NCBI GenBank assembly: GCA_934716785.1
Contig: CAKUYM010000050.1
Coordinates: 1 to 18,732 of the forward strand
Length of the DNA: 18,732 nucleotides
Direction of reading: 5' to 3'
Source of the DNA: an uncultured Bacteroides sp.
GTDB lineage: Bacteria > Bacteroidota > Bacteroidia > Bacteroidales > Bacteroidaceae
Shown here: piece by piece, positions 11,973 to 18,732 of the stretch
How the letters are laid out: every line of letters starts with the position of its first letter
Numbering within the stretch: the stretch's first letter is position 1
The notes under the pieces: generated by a model
The model's database searches: none
Seen by the model: the letters and a program-made list of their open reading frames with translations, nothing else
What the model was told of the DNA's origin: nothing
Made by a program: the position numbers and the translations under genes

Positions 11973-14807
11973 TTAGAATTTTATGCGGCAAGTTAATCCA
12001 TAATAAAAATCCGGAGTAAAGATGGCGCTTACTCCTGTTGCGTATGAAGTCACATACTTTCTCGAGTTCGTAAAGTTGATAGCGTTGAGGGAGAGCGATA
12101 CATGATCGCCTATCTCTTTGGTAATATTGATATTGGCAGAGAAATAGGGATCGTATCCGTCCGCGGCGAATGTATAGGCATTCCCCGACTTGCGTATCAG
12201 GTTTGCGAATGCGGAGTTTTGGGCTTCTTTCTCGGTGAACGGCCGTATCTCATTGTTGAGATCAAGGTATGCTATCGGATAAATGGCAGTGTACGAGTTG
12301 CCATCGTAGATGCTGCCTCCCGTTGCGGTGTTGCTGTTATCACTGACATTGAAAGCATATTCCTTGCCGTTGTATTCAGACAAGTTTTGCGACCGTTTTA
12401 GCAAAGACGCTTCCAGTCGGAATGATACAATCAGTCTGGCTTTGGGTATGCGGGTTATTGCTGTGACATTGGCATCCAGCGAATGAGAACGTTTGCCGTT
12501 TGCTGTTGTCGAGGCGCTGCCTCCGTTGGCATAGATACCTACATATTGGTAGGAACGGTTCGGAATGCCGGTGTGCGACCACCCTGTCTGATAATAATAA
12601 GACAGAGAGTTATCTACGTATTTCATATAATCATAGCTTGCGTCCAACCGCAGTTGGGTGCGGATAGGGGTTATCTCGGGGAAATCGACAATCATTTCCA
12701 CCCCTCGCCGTTTGATGTCCGAACCGTTGTCCGGTGAAACGGAATTTATAAAGGTGCGGTTGGTGACTTTTACATCCATAGGCACCCATGCTTCCGACTC
12801 ATTGCCGCGTATGTACACCATTCCCGTTTGGTTGTCCACATTAATTTGCGGGTTGGCAGGCATATTGAATCCGTTCGGCAATTGAAGGACATCATACGAG
12901 AACGGAGTATAAGCATTGGTGTACTTATAAGGATTCTTCGTGCGGTTGAAGTAGCCGACCAATGAAATCTTTGTCTTTGCTATCTCGATATCTATCCCCA
13001 ATTCCGCGTTCTGATTCCGTTGCCAACGCAGGTTCTCGTTATGTAATAGTACGTATGGCTGGCTGTAGTAGACATAAGATGACTCGTTATTATTATAAGA
13101 AACACCGAAAGTCTGTATGTCGCGATACTCCTGCCGGGGATAGAGAATGTAGTAAGACGGCAATTTCTCGGCAACTCCCCAGCCACCACGGACAGATACA
13201 TTCCGGTTCAACTGCCATTTGGCGTTGAAACGTGGTGAGAGCGTATTCAGGTTCTTGTACTCTGTTCCGCTGATGAAGAGTTTTTCCCAACGCACACCCG
13301 CCATCAGTTTCAATGTAGTGCTTCCGAGAGGAACAGTCAAGTTCTCCTCTGCATAGAGTGACATATTATGCATATACGGATAAGCGGAATATGGACGCGG
13401 ACGGTAACCGTTGGGGGCTAAGGACGGATTCAGGTAGTATTCTCCATCTCCTATGTTGCCGGTTGATTTCCACTGGATTCCTGCTATCAGATTACTGTTT
13501 ATCTTTTTGAACCGTCGGTTCCACTCATATTTCAGCGAGGCTGTATAATCCAGCTCTTTTGAATCAATGATTTGGTCTGCAAAATAAGAGTAAGGCAGCT
13601 TGTCGGCAAGGAAGTAACCTTCCTGTTCGACATGCACGGCAGGCTGCTCGGATGCATACGTATAAGGAGTATGTGCGTGCGATTTATTGTCATTGTAATA
13701 AAGGGATGCGTCAAACTTCAGATTGGTAATCCACGGCTTATTGAGCAGCCATGCCAATGAGGTGTTTGCCCGAAATACATTATCTCTCACTTTGGTATAT
13801 TCTCCGGTATAAGCATCAGGGTCATCTTTGGTATTCATACCTCCGATATTTCCTGTGAAACCAAGATTGAATTTGAGGGTGTTTCGGAATGTATTATAGT
13901 TGGCCGAAAATCCTCTTCGTGTATAAGAGGTGTAGGGGGATGACAGCTTCCGGGTTGCTTTGGTCCATTCACCGCTGATGTTGATGATGCCTTTGTTATT
14001 TCCCAAGTCGAGCCCTTTAGAAAAAGACAACTGTTCGGTGCGCGGATTGACGGATAGCAATATTTCCCACGGTGTTTTCCCTTTCTTTGTACGGATATTG
14101 ACCATACCGCTGTTCAAGTCTCCATACTCGGCCGAAGGTACTCCTGTAATGATTTCGGCAGATTCGATATTTGCTACTGCAATACTGCGTGTATCTACTC
14201 CGCTCATACTGCCGAAGGATGCATTGTTTCCCATGCGTATACCGTCCACTGCCACTGCTGTTCCGAAGGTTGCATTACCGACGGTCGAACCTCCGTCTCT
14301 CAGTGAGAACACATTGTTGGTGGTCAGGTCCGGAACTTTCGTCTTTCCGCCCGGAAGAAGGGCGGAGATATCGCTGACATTGGATATCTGAAGGTGCTCC
14401 AAGGCATTGCTGCCAATGATGAGAGTCGTATTCAGCTCGCTCTTGGGAGCCTGTGCCGTAATCACTACATCATCCAGTGCAAGCGTGTTCTCTTTGAGCC
14501 GTATCGTCAGGTCTTTGATGTTGTTGCGGACGTCAACGGGTATAGTCGCAGTGACATAACCAAGAAAGGAAACTTCCAAATTGCATTTCCCTTCCTGGAC
14601 TCCTTGTATCGCAAACTCTCCGTTCTGATTGGATACAGCCCACAAATAGGTACCTTTTATAATAATGGAAGCTCCCGGCAGCGGAGTATTTGTCTTTTCT
14701 TCAGTGATGCGGCCGGAAATAGTATATGTACCCGAATGGGCTGTGGCTTTGAATATAATAAGAAAAAGAAGCCCAAAGATCGCTATGTTTAGTCGAAAAT
14801 ATCCCAT
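11973..14807 (-). CDS. TonB-dependent outer-membrane receptor
   Basis: A 944-residue receptor, first gene of the operon. I chose ATG at 14807; the frame extends six codons further to a TTG at 14825, but the ATG gives a normal signal peptide (about residues 1-24, MGYFRLNIAIFGLLFLIIFK). In this numbering residues about 27-110 are a carboxypeptidase-regulatory-like domain (YTISGRITEEKTNTPLPGAS, GEFAIQGV). A DDVVITAQ phrase leads into a plug domain (about 115-245, with TAVAVDGIRMGNN and GVPSAEYGDLNSGMVNIRT). The rest is a 22-strand-type barrel that ends in GLTCRIKF with a terminal Phe. Receptors of this build import siderophores, heme, cobalamin or glycans with energy from TonB. The lack of a SusD partner, and the PepSY and ABC genes in the operon, favour a metal-related ligand over a glycan. 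No TAnnTTTG box is seen directly upstream. Confidence 0.85.
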   Translation of the reverse strand: MGYFRLNIAIFGLLFLIIFKATAHSGTYTISGRITEEKTNTPLPGASIIIKGTYLWAVSNQNGEFAIQGVQEGKCNLEVSFLGYVTATIPVDVRNNIKDLTIRLKENTLALDDVVITAQAPKSELNTTLIIGSNALEHLQISNVSDISALLPGGKTKVPDLTTNNVFSLRDGGSTVGNATFGTAVAVDGIRMGNNASFGSMSGVDTRSIAVANIESAEIITGVPSAEYGDLNSGMVNIRTKKGKTPWEILLSVNPRTEQLSFSKGLDLGNNKGIINISGEWTKATRKLSSPYTSYTRRGFSANYNTFRNTLKFNLGFTGNIGGMNTKDDPDAYTGEYTKVRDNVFRANTSLAWLLNKPWITNLKFDASLYYNDNKSHAHTPYTYASEQPAVHVEQEGYFLADKLPYSYFADQIIDSKELDYTASLKYEWNRRFKKINSNLIAGIQWKSTGNIGDGEYYLNPSLAPNGYRPRPYSAYPYMHNMSLYAEENLTVPLGSTTLKLMAGVRWEKLFISGTEYKNLNTLSPRFNAKWQLNRNVSVRGGWGVAEKLPSYYILYPRQEYRDIQTFGVSYNNNESSYVYYSQPYVLLHNENLRWQRNQNAELGIDIEIAKTKISLVGYFNRTKNPYKYTNAYTPFSYDVLQLPNGFNMPANPQINVDNQTGMVYIRGNESEAWVPMDVKVTNRTFINSVSPDNGSDIKRRGVEMIVDFPEITPIRTQLRLDASYDYMKYVDNSLSYYYQTGWSHTGIPNRSYQYVGIYANGGSASTTANGKRSHSLDANVTAITRIPKARLIVSFRLEASLLKRSQNLSEYNGKEYAFNVSDNSNTATGGSIYDGNSYTAIYPIAYLDLNNEIRPFTEKEAQNSAFANLIRKSGNAYTFAADGYDPYFSANINITKEIGDHVSLSLNAINFTNSRKYVTSYATGVSAIFTPDFYYGLTCRIKF

Positions 14808-14924
14808 ATACGAAATTTTGCGCAAAATTCTCTAATTATATATTATTAGTCAATCGCAATAAATGATTATTTTATGAATAGTTGATACCTACATTTAGTG
14901 ATGGAATATCTTTACATATATCTT

Positions 14925-14978
14925 AAAAGAGACCGGCTTGTTTCATGATGATTACCATGAAACAAGCCGGTCTCTTTT
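14925..14978 (-). terminator. Perfect 23-bp stem-loop terminating asd
   Basis: The arms 14925-14947 and 14956-14978 are exact reverse complements around an 8-nt loop. The stem has a GC-rich core and A/T-rich ends, giving TCTCTTTT at the 3' side on either strand. It begins 28 nt after the asd stop and ends transcription before the TonB-receptor operon. Confidence 0.85.
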
Positions 14979-15006
14979 AGGAATTTATCTATATCTTTCT
15001 TGAAAA

Positions 15007-16014
15007 TCAGATGTTCTTTACCTTGATCAGATATTCGGCGATCTGTACTGCATTCAGTGCTGCGCCTTTCTTAATCTGGTCGCCTACAATCCAGAAGGTC
15101 AGCCCGTTCTCGTTCGTCAGATCTTTGCGGATACGTCCTACGTAAACCGGATCTTTGCCTGCCAAGAACAACGGCATCGGATATTCTTTTTCGGCAGGAT
15201 TGTCCTGAAGTACCAATCCTTCTCCTTTGGCAAATGCTTCGCGGGCTTCTTCTACGGAAATTGGACGCTCGGTCTCTACCCAAATGCTTTCAGAGTGGGC
15301 ACGCAATGCAGGAACACGCACGCAAGTCGCGCTCACCTTGATGTCGGAGTGCATGATTTTGCGTGTTTCGTTATACATCTTCATCTCTTCCTTCGTGTAA
15401 CCGTTTTCTGTGAATACGTCAATCTGCGGAATCAGGTTGAAAGCCAACTGATAGGCGAACTTCTCTACAGTCACAGGCTCATTGGCCAGTACCTGACGAT
15501 ACTGTTCGTACAACTCGTCCATGGCTGCGGCACCTGCACCGCTTGCTGCCTGATAAGTAGATACGTGCACGGTTTTTATATGAGAGAGCTTTTCGATGGC
15601 TTTCAGTGCAACTACCATTTGGATAGTCGTACAGTTCGGGTTGGCAATGACGCTGCGCGGACGAACCAATGCGTCTTCGGCATTCACCTCGGGCACCACC
15701 AAAGGCACATCATCATCCATGCGGAATGCGCTGGAATTGTCGATCATCACAGCACCATACTTGGTGATTGTCTTCTCGAACTCCTTGGATGTTCCAGCTC
15801 CGGCAGAAGTGAAAGCGATGTCTACCCCTTTAAAGTCATCATTGTGTTGTAAGAGTTTTACCTCGATCTGTTTACCGCGGAAAGTATAAGTCGTTCCGGC
15901 ACTACGTTTAGAACCGAACAAAACTAACTCGTCCACCGGGAAATTTCTCTCATCGAGCACACGCAGGAATTCTTGTCCCACGGCTCCGCTTACGCCAACA
16001 ATAGCTACTTTCAT
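15007..16014 (-). CDS. asd: Aspartate-semialdehyde dehydrogenase
   Basis: A 335-residue cytosolic enzyme that reduces aspartyl phosphate to aspartate semialdehyde with NADPH, the branch step toward lysine/diaminopimelate, threonine and methionine. The N-terminal nucleotide loop is GVSGAVG (7-13), the catalytic Cys is 128 in NPNCTT, and the acid/base His is 240 in [30 protein letters not shown] (94-111) is also conserved. The length is normal and there is no sign of decay. Start is an ATG directly behind an A-rich stretch. It is transcribed alone: a -7 box lies at 16085-16092 and a 23-bp hairpin follows the stop. It is divergent from the antiporter gene. Confidence 0.95.
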   Translation of the reverse strand: MKVAIVGVSGAVGQEFLRVLDERNFPVDELVLFGSKRSAGTTYTFRGKQIEVKLLQHNDDFKGVDIAFTSAGAGTSKEFEKTITKYGAVMIDNSSAFRMDDDVPLVVPEVNAEDALVRPRSVIANPNCTTIQMVVALKAIEKLSHIKTVHVSTYQAASGAGAAAMDELYEQYRQVLANEPVTVEKFAYQLAFNLIPQIDVFTENGYTKEEMKMYNETRKIMHSDIKVSATCVRVPALRAHSESIWVETERPISVEEAREAFAKGEGLVLQDNPAEKEYPMPLFLAGKDPVYVGRIRKDLTNENGLTFWIVGDQIKKGAALNAVQIAEYLIKVKNI

Positions 16015-16084
16015 TTTTTTCTTTTGTTAAATTATAAATATTATGTTTCTCCTCTTATACTGTCGAATAGAAGAGATTTGGCTG

Positions 16085-16092
16085 CAAAAGTA
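16085..16092 (-). promoter_or_regulatory. -7 element (TACTTTTG) for asd
   Basis: It matches TAnnTTTG on the minus strand and predicts a start near 16078, a leader of about 64 nt. The -33 region is poor. Confidence 0.45.
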
Positions 16093-16197
16093 TAACAAAT
16101 TAGCATATAAACATCGCTTTTGAGAGAAATATTTCAGTTTTTCTGCGGATTTCTTTAACCGGTGAAATAAATAGAATGTATACGGGCTGCACATTCA

Positions 16198-16228
16198 TTG
16201 TGATTCTGCGAACTTTTTTGTTCCTTTG
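16198..16228 (+). promoter_or_regulatory. Promoter of the antiporter gene, deciding its start
   Basis: A TTG core (16198-16200) lies 20 nt from TTCCTTTG (16221-16228), one mismatch from TAnnTTTG. Transcription would begin near 16235, downstream of the first in-frame ATG (16176) and about 20 nt before the ATG at 16254, which supports the later start. Confidence 0.5.
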
Positions 16229-16253
16229 CACTGAATTCCTAAAGCCACAGTCT

Positions 16254-18389
16254 ATGACTCTGTTTGATTTTAATTTAGCCTTACCGATAACGGACCCTAC
16301 CTGGGTGTTCTTTTTGGTATTGATTATCATCCTCTTTGCTCCCATGATTTTGGGGCGTCTGCATATACCTCATATAATAGGTATGATTCTGGCCGGAGTG
16401 GTGATAGGCGAACATGGCTTTCATGTGCTCGACCGTGACAGCAGTTTCGAACTTTTCGGCAAAGTGGGGCTATACTATATCATGTTCCTTGCCGGTCTCG
16501 AAATGGACATGGAAGATTTCAAGAAGAACCGAGCGAAAAGTATCGTGTTCGGCTGGCTCACTTTTCTTATTCCGATGGGATTGGGAATATGGAGCAGCAT
16601 GAGCATATTGGGCTATGGCTTTCTTACGGCAGTGCTGTTGGCGAGTATGTACGCTTCGCATACATTGATTGCTTACCCCATTATCAGCCGCTACGGGTTG
16701 TCCCGTCTGCGCAGTGTCAATATAACTATCGGCGGAACGGCGGTAACCGTCACCCTTGCCTTGATTATCCTCGCTGTGATAGGCGGCATGTTCAAAGGAA
16801 CGGTCGACGGATGGTTCTGGGCATTTCTTGTGGCGAAGGTCGCTTTTCTCGGCTTTCTGATTGTTTTTTTCTTTCCACGTATCGGCCGCTGGTTTTTCAG
16901 GAAGTATGACGACAGTGTGATGCAGTTCGTATTCGTGCTGGCAATGGTCTTCCTCGGTGGTGGGCTGATGGAGTTTGTGGGAATGGAAGGCATCTTGGGT
17001 GCTTTCCTTGCCGGACTGGTCTTGAACCGTCTGATTCCTCATGTCTCTCCTTTGATGAACCGGTTGGAGTTTGTAGGAAATGCGCTGTTCATACCTTACT
17101 TCCTGATTGGCGTGGGTATGATTATTGATGTGAGGAGTCTGTTTGCCGGTGGGGAAGCATTGAAGGTCGCAATCGTTATGACGGTAGTGGCCACCTTCAG
17201 CAAATGGCTGGCAGCATGGATTACACAGAAAATTTACGGCATGCAGCCGAATGAGCGGAGCATGATGTTCGGCTTGAGCAATGCGCAGGCGGCGGCTACG
17301 TTGGCGGCGGTATTGATCGGGCACGAGATTATCATGGAGAATGGCGAACGGTTGTTGAATGACGATGTGCTGAACGGAACGGTTGTGATGATTCTTTTCA
17401 CTTGCGTCATCAGTTCGTTAGTGACGGAACGGGCTGCCCGTCGCATTGCCTTGGATGAGAATGTGCGGTCTGAAGAAGAGGACGCAAAGAAGAACAATGA
17501 GCAGATATTGATACCGGTTGCCAATCCGGATACGATCGAAGACCTTATCAACCTTGCGTTGGTCATAAAGGATGCCAAGCAGAAGAATGCGTTGATAGCG
17601 CTGAACGTAATCAATGACAACAACAGTTCGGAGAAGAAGGAACTGCAAGGAAAGCGTAATCTGGAGAAGGCGGCGATGATTGCCGCCGCTGCCGATGTGC
17701 CGGTCACTATGGTGAGCCGTTACGACTTGAATATCGCTTCGGGAATTATCCATACCATCAAGGAATATGAAGCCACGGATGTGGTGATCGGTCTGCACCG
17801 GAAAGCCAATATAGTAGACTCCTTCTTCGGACACTTGGCCGAGAGTCTTTTGAAAGGTACGCACCGCGAAGTGATGATAGCCAAATTCCTGATGCCGGTG
17901 AATACCTTGCGGCGAATCAATATTGCCGTACCGCCGAAAGCGGAGTATGAGGCGGGCTTTGCCAAATGGGTGGAGCACTTCTGCCGGATGGGAAGCATAC
18001 TGGGATGTCGCGTGCATTTCTTTGCGAATGAGCGGACACTGATGAGGCTTCAGCAGCTTGTGAAGAAGAAATATGCGGGAACACCGACCGAATTTACGAC
18101 TTTGGACGAATGGGAAGACCTCCTTTTATTGACAGGGCAGGTGAACTATGACCATCTGCTGGTCGTTATTTCCGCCCGTAGAGGTTCTATCTCTTATGAT
18201 ACCTCCTTTGAACGCCTGCCTGCACAGCTTGGAAAATATTTCGCGAATAATAGTTTGATAATCTTGTATCCCGACCAGTTTGGTGAGCCGCAGGAGATTG
18301 TTTCTTTCTCTGACCCTCGCGGACATAATGAGTCGCAACATTATGAAAAGGTCGGCAAGTGGTTCTATAAATGGTTAAAGAAAAGCTGA
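16254..18389 (+). CDS. CPA2-type cation:proton antiporter with Usp-like tail
   Basis: A 711-residue inner-membrane protein. Residues about 14-395 hold some 12 helices of a Na+/H+ exchanger (KefB/NapA-like) domain, with typical phrases MFLAGLEMDMEDF (77-89), SMYASHTLIAYPII (131-144) and GILGAFLAGLVLNRLIP (246-262). Residues about 415-546 resemble a universal stress protein domain (QILIPVANPDTIEDL, then DVVIGLH ... GTHREVMIAK), and about 550-700 look like a second, more divergent copy. It exchanges monovalent cations for protons; the Usp-like tail probably binds nucleotide and regulates (inference). The frame is open from an ATG at 16176, but the extra 26 residues precede the predicted transcript start, so I use 16254. 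It is divergent from asd. Its 3' end overlaps the ThiF-type remnant by 19 nt. Confidence 0.9.
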   Translation: MTLFDFNLALPITDPTWVFFLVLIIILFAPMILGRLHIPHIIGMILAGVVIGEHGFHVLDRDSSFELFGKVGLYYIMFLAGLEMDMEDFKKNRAKSIVFGWLTFLIPMGLGIWSSMSILGYGFLTAVLLASMYASHTLIAYPIISRYGLSRLRSVNITIGGTAVTVTLALIILAVIGGMFKGTVDGWFWAFLVAKVAFLGFLIVFFFPRIGRWFFRKYDDSVMQFVFVLAMVFLGGGLMEFVGMEGILGAFLAGLVLNRLIPHVSPLMNRLEFVGNALFIPYFLIGVGMIIDVRSLFAGGEALKVAIVMTVVATFSKWLAAWITQKIYGMQPNERSMMFGLSNAQAAATLAAVLIGHEIIMENGERLLNDDVLNGTVVMILFTCVISSLVTERAARRIALDENVRSEEEDAKKNNEQILIPVANPDTIEDLINLALVIKDAKQKNALIALNVINDNNSSEKKELQGKRNLEKAAMIAAAADVPVTMVSRYDLNIASGIIHTIKEYEATDVVIGLHRKANIVDSFFGHLAESLLKGTHREVMIAKFLMPVNTLRRINIAVPPKAEYEAGFAKWVEHFCRMGSILGCRVHFFANERTLMRLQQLVKKKYAGTPTEFTTLDEWEDLLLLTGQVNYDHLLVVISARRGSISYDTSFERLPAQLGKYFANNSLIILYPDQFGEPQEIVSFSDPRGHNESQHYEKVGKWFYKWLKKS

Positions 18390-18502
18390 TGGAAGAAAAG
18401 ATGAACCGTATGTGCAACTCGCATGTGCTGGTCGTGGGGCTGGGCGGAGTAGGGGCTTATGCCGCCGAGATGATTTGCCGTGCGGGGGTAGGTGTCAATT
18501 AA
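18371..18502 (+). pseudogene. tcdA: N-terminal remnant of a ThiF/TcdA-type E1-like gene
   Basis: Only 43 codons remain. The end of the remnant has the nucleotide-binding N-terminus of the MoeB/ThiF/HesA family: EEKMNRMCNSHVLVVGLGGV and then GAYAAEMICRAGVG, with the GxGGxG loop intact. This matches tRNA threonylcarbamoyladenosine dehydratase (TcdA, CsdL) as I know it from Bacteroides. A full protein is about 230-250 residues; here two residues (Val-Asn) and TAA follow GVG. The rest, including the adenylation and catalytic Cys parts, is gone. The start overlaps the antiporter end, as expected for a once coupled gene, and the next gene begins 22 nt after the stop. A clean internal deletion in the ancestral gene is the simplest reading. 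If no other copy exists in the genome, ct6A formation in tRNA would be lost. Confidence 0.75.
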
Positions 18503-18524
18503 ACGATTATAATAAAAGGCTGTT

Positions 18525-18732
18525 ATGATAAAACTAAAAGGAATAACGAAGAGTTTCGGCTCGTTGCAAGTACTGAAAGGCATCGATTTGGATATTGATA
18601 AGAGTGAGATTGTCAGTATTGTAGGGCCGAGCGGGGCGGGCAAGACTACCTTGTTGCAGATTATGGGCACTTTGGATAAACCGGATGCTGGCACTGTGGA
18701 GATCGACGGAACGGTGGTCAGCCGGATGAAGG
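18525..18732 (+). CDS. LolD-like ABC ATP-binding protein, 5' part
   Basis: The first 69 codons of an ABC ATPase; the gene continues past the right edge. It starts at ATG 18525 with [20 protein letters not shown] and has Walker A GPSGAGKT at 34-41, followed by [21 protein letters not shown]. This stretch is typical of the LolD/MacB class, which drives lipoprotein release or MacB-like mechanotransmission. LolD in Bacteroidota is a good guess, but the signature and Walker B are outside the window. It follows the TcdA-type remnant by 22 nt and is probably co-transcribed with the antiporter. Confidence 0.8.
   Translation, partial: MIKLKGITKSFGSLQVLKGIDLDIDKSEIVSIVGPSGAGKTTLLQIMGTLDKPDAGTVEIDGTVVSRMK

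Noticed and set aside
4397..14807. Identity with the known hmu heme operon or with XusABC
   Set aside because: There is no HmuY, CobN-like HmuS or HmuTUV set, and the lipoprotein partner and extra ABC genes do not fit XusABC. Only the general layout is shared.
14826..14924. Fur box upstream of the TonB receptor gene
   Set aside because: The AAATGATTATTTT stretch near 14860 is only loosely similar to half of a Fur site in AT-rich DNA and is not strong enough to call.
16176..16253. 26-codon N-terminal extension of the antiporter
   Set aside because: The likely promoter lies inside it and the predicted transcript starts near 16235, after the first ATG.
16470..17324. 284-codon open frame antisense to the antiporter
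   Set aside because: It is rich in His, Gln and Arg with no domain pattern, and is the complement of a clearly coding membrane protein.

Overview
The window looks like a piece of a Bacteroides chromosome (gut Bacteroidota). The evidence is the Bacteroidetes-type promoter element TAnnTTTG upstream of several genes, weak Shine-Dalgarno sequences, a TonB-dependent receptor with an N-terminal carboxypeptidase-regulatory-like domain, several lipoproteins, a FISUMP-domain protein and DUF families that I know mainly from this group. The species cannot be fixed from the sequence alone.

Left part (1-2850): an accessory stretch. It opens with an in-frame 21-nt tandem repeat that enters from the left edge. 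Palindromic hairpins follow, and then a free-standing AAA ATPase with a C-terminal PD-(D/E)XK nuclease-like domain (512-2113, +). The next 740 bases hold no full-size gene but are not empty. They contain three TTTAT-W-ATAAA palindromes spaced exactly 22 bp apart, a minus-strand transcription unit for a 32-residue peptide with its own promoter and terminator but no gene behind it, and a decayed fragment of a BRO-N (phage antirepressor-like) gene.

Centre (2853-14807, all minus): a lamin-tail-domain lipoprotein (2853-4163) stands alone behind its own promoter. To its right lies a probable nine-gene operon read leftwards from 14807 to 4397: TonB-dependent receptor, DUF4876-type lipoprotein, DUF6850-type outer-membrane barrel, FISUMP lipoprotein, OB-fold-like lipoprotein with a CxHxCxH motif, short PepSY membrane protein, ABC ATPase, small ABC-2-like membrane protein, DUF4857-type protein. 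Most gaps are 53 nt or less and two gene pairs touch or overlap. A 21-bp hairpin closes the operon on the left and the asd terminator isolates it on the right. The composition suggests capture of a metal-containing or similar ligand at the surface, passage through the TonB receptor, handling by periplasmic and inner-membrane partners (PepSY proteins often serve reduction of ferric siderophores), and an unusual ABC module. The substrate is not readable from the sequence. This operon is the best candidate here for an undescribed system.

Right part (15007-18732): housekeeping genes. asd (minus) is divergent from a CPA2-type cation:proton antiporter with a Usp-like tail (+). The antiporter is followed by a 43-codon remnant of a ThiF/TcdA-type gene and the start of a LolD-like ABC ATPase that runs off the right edge.
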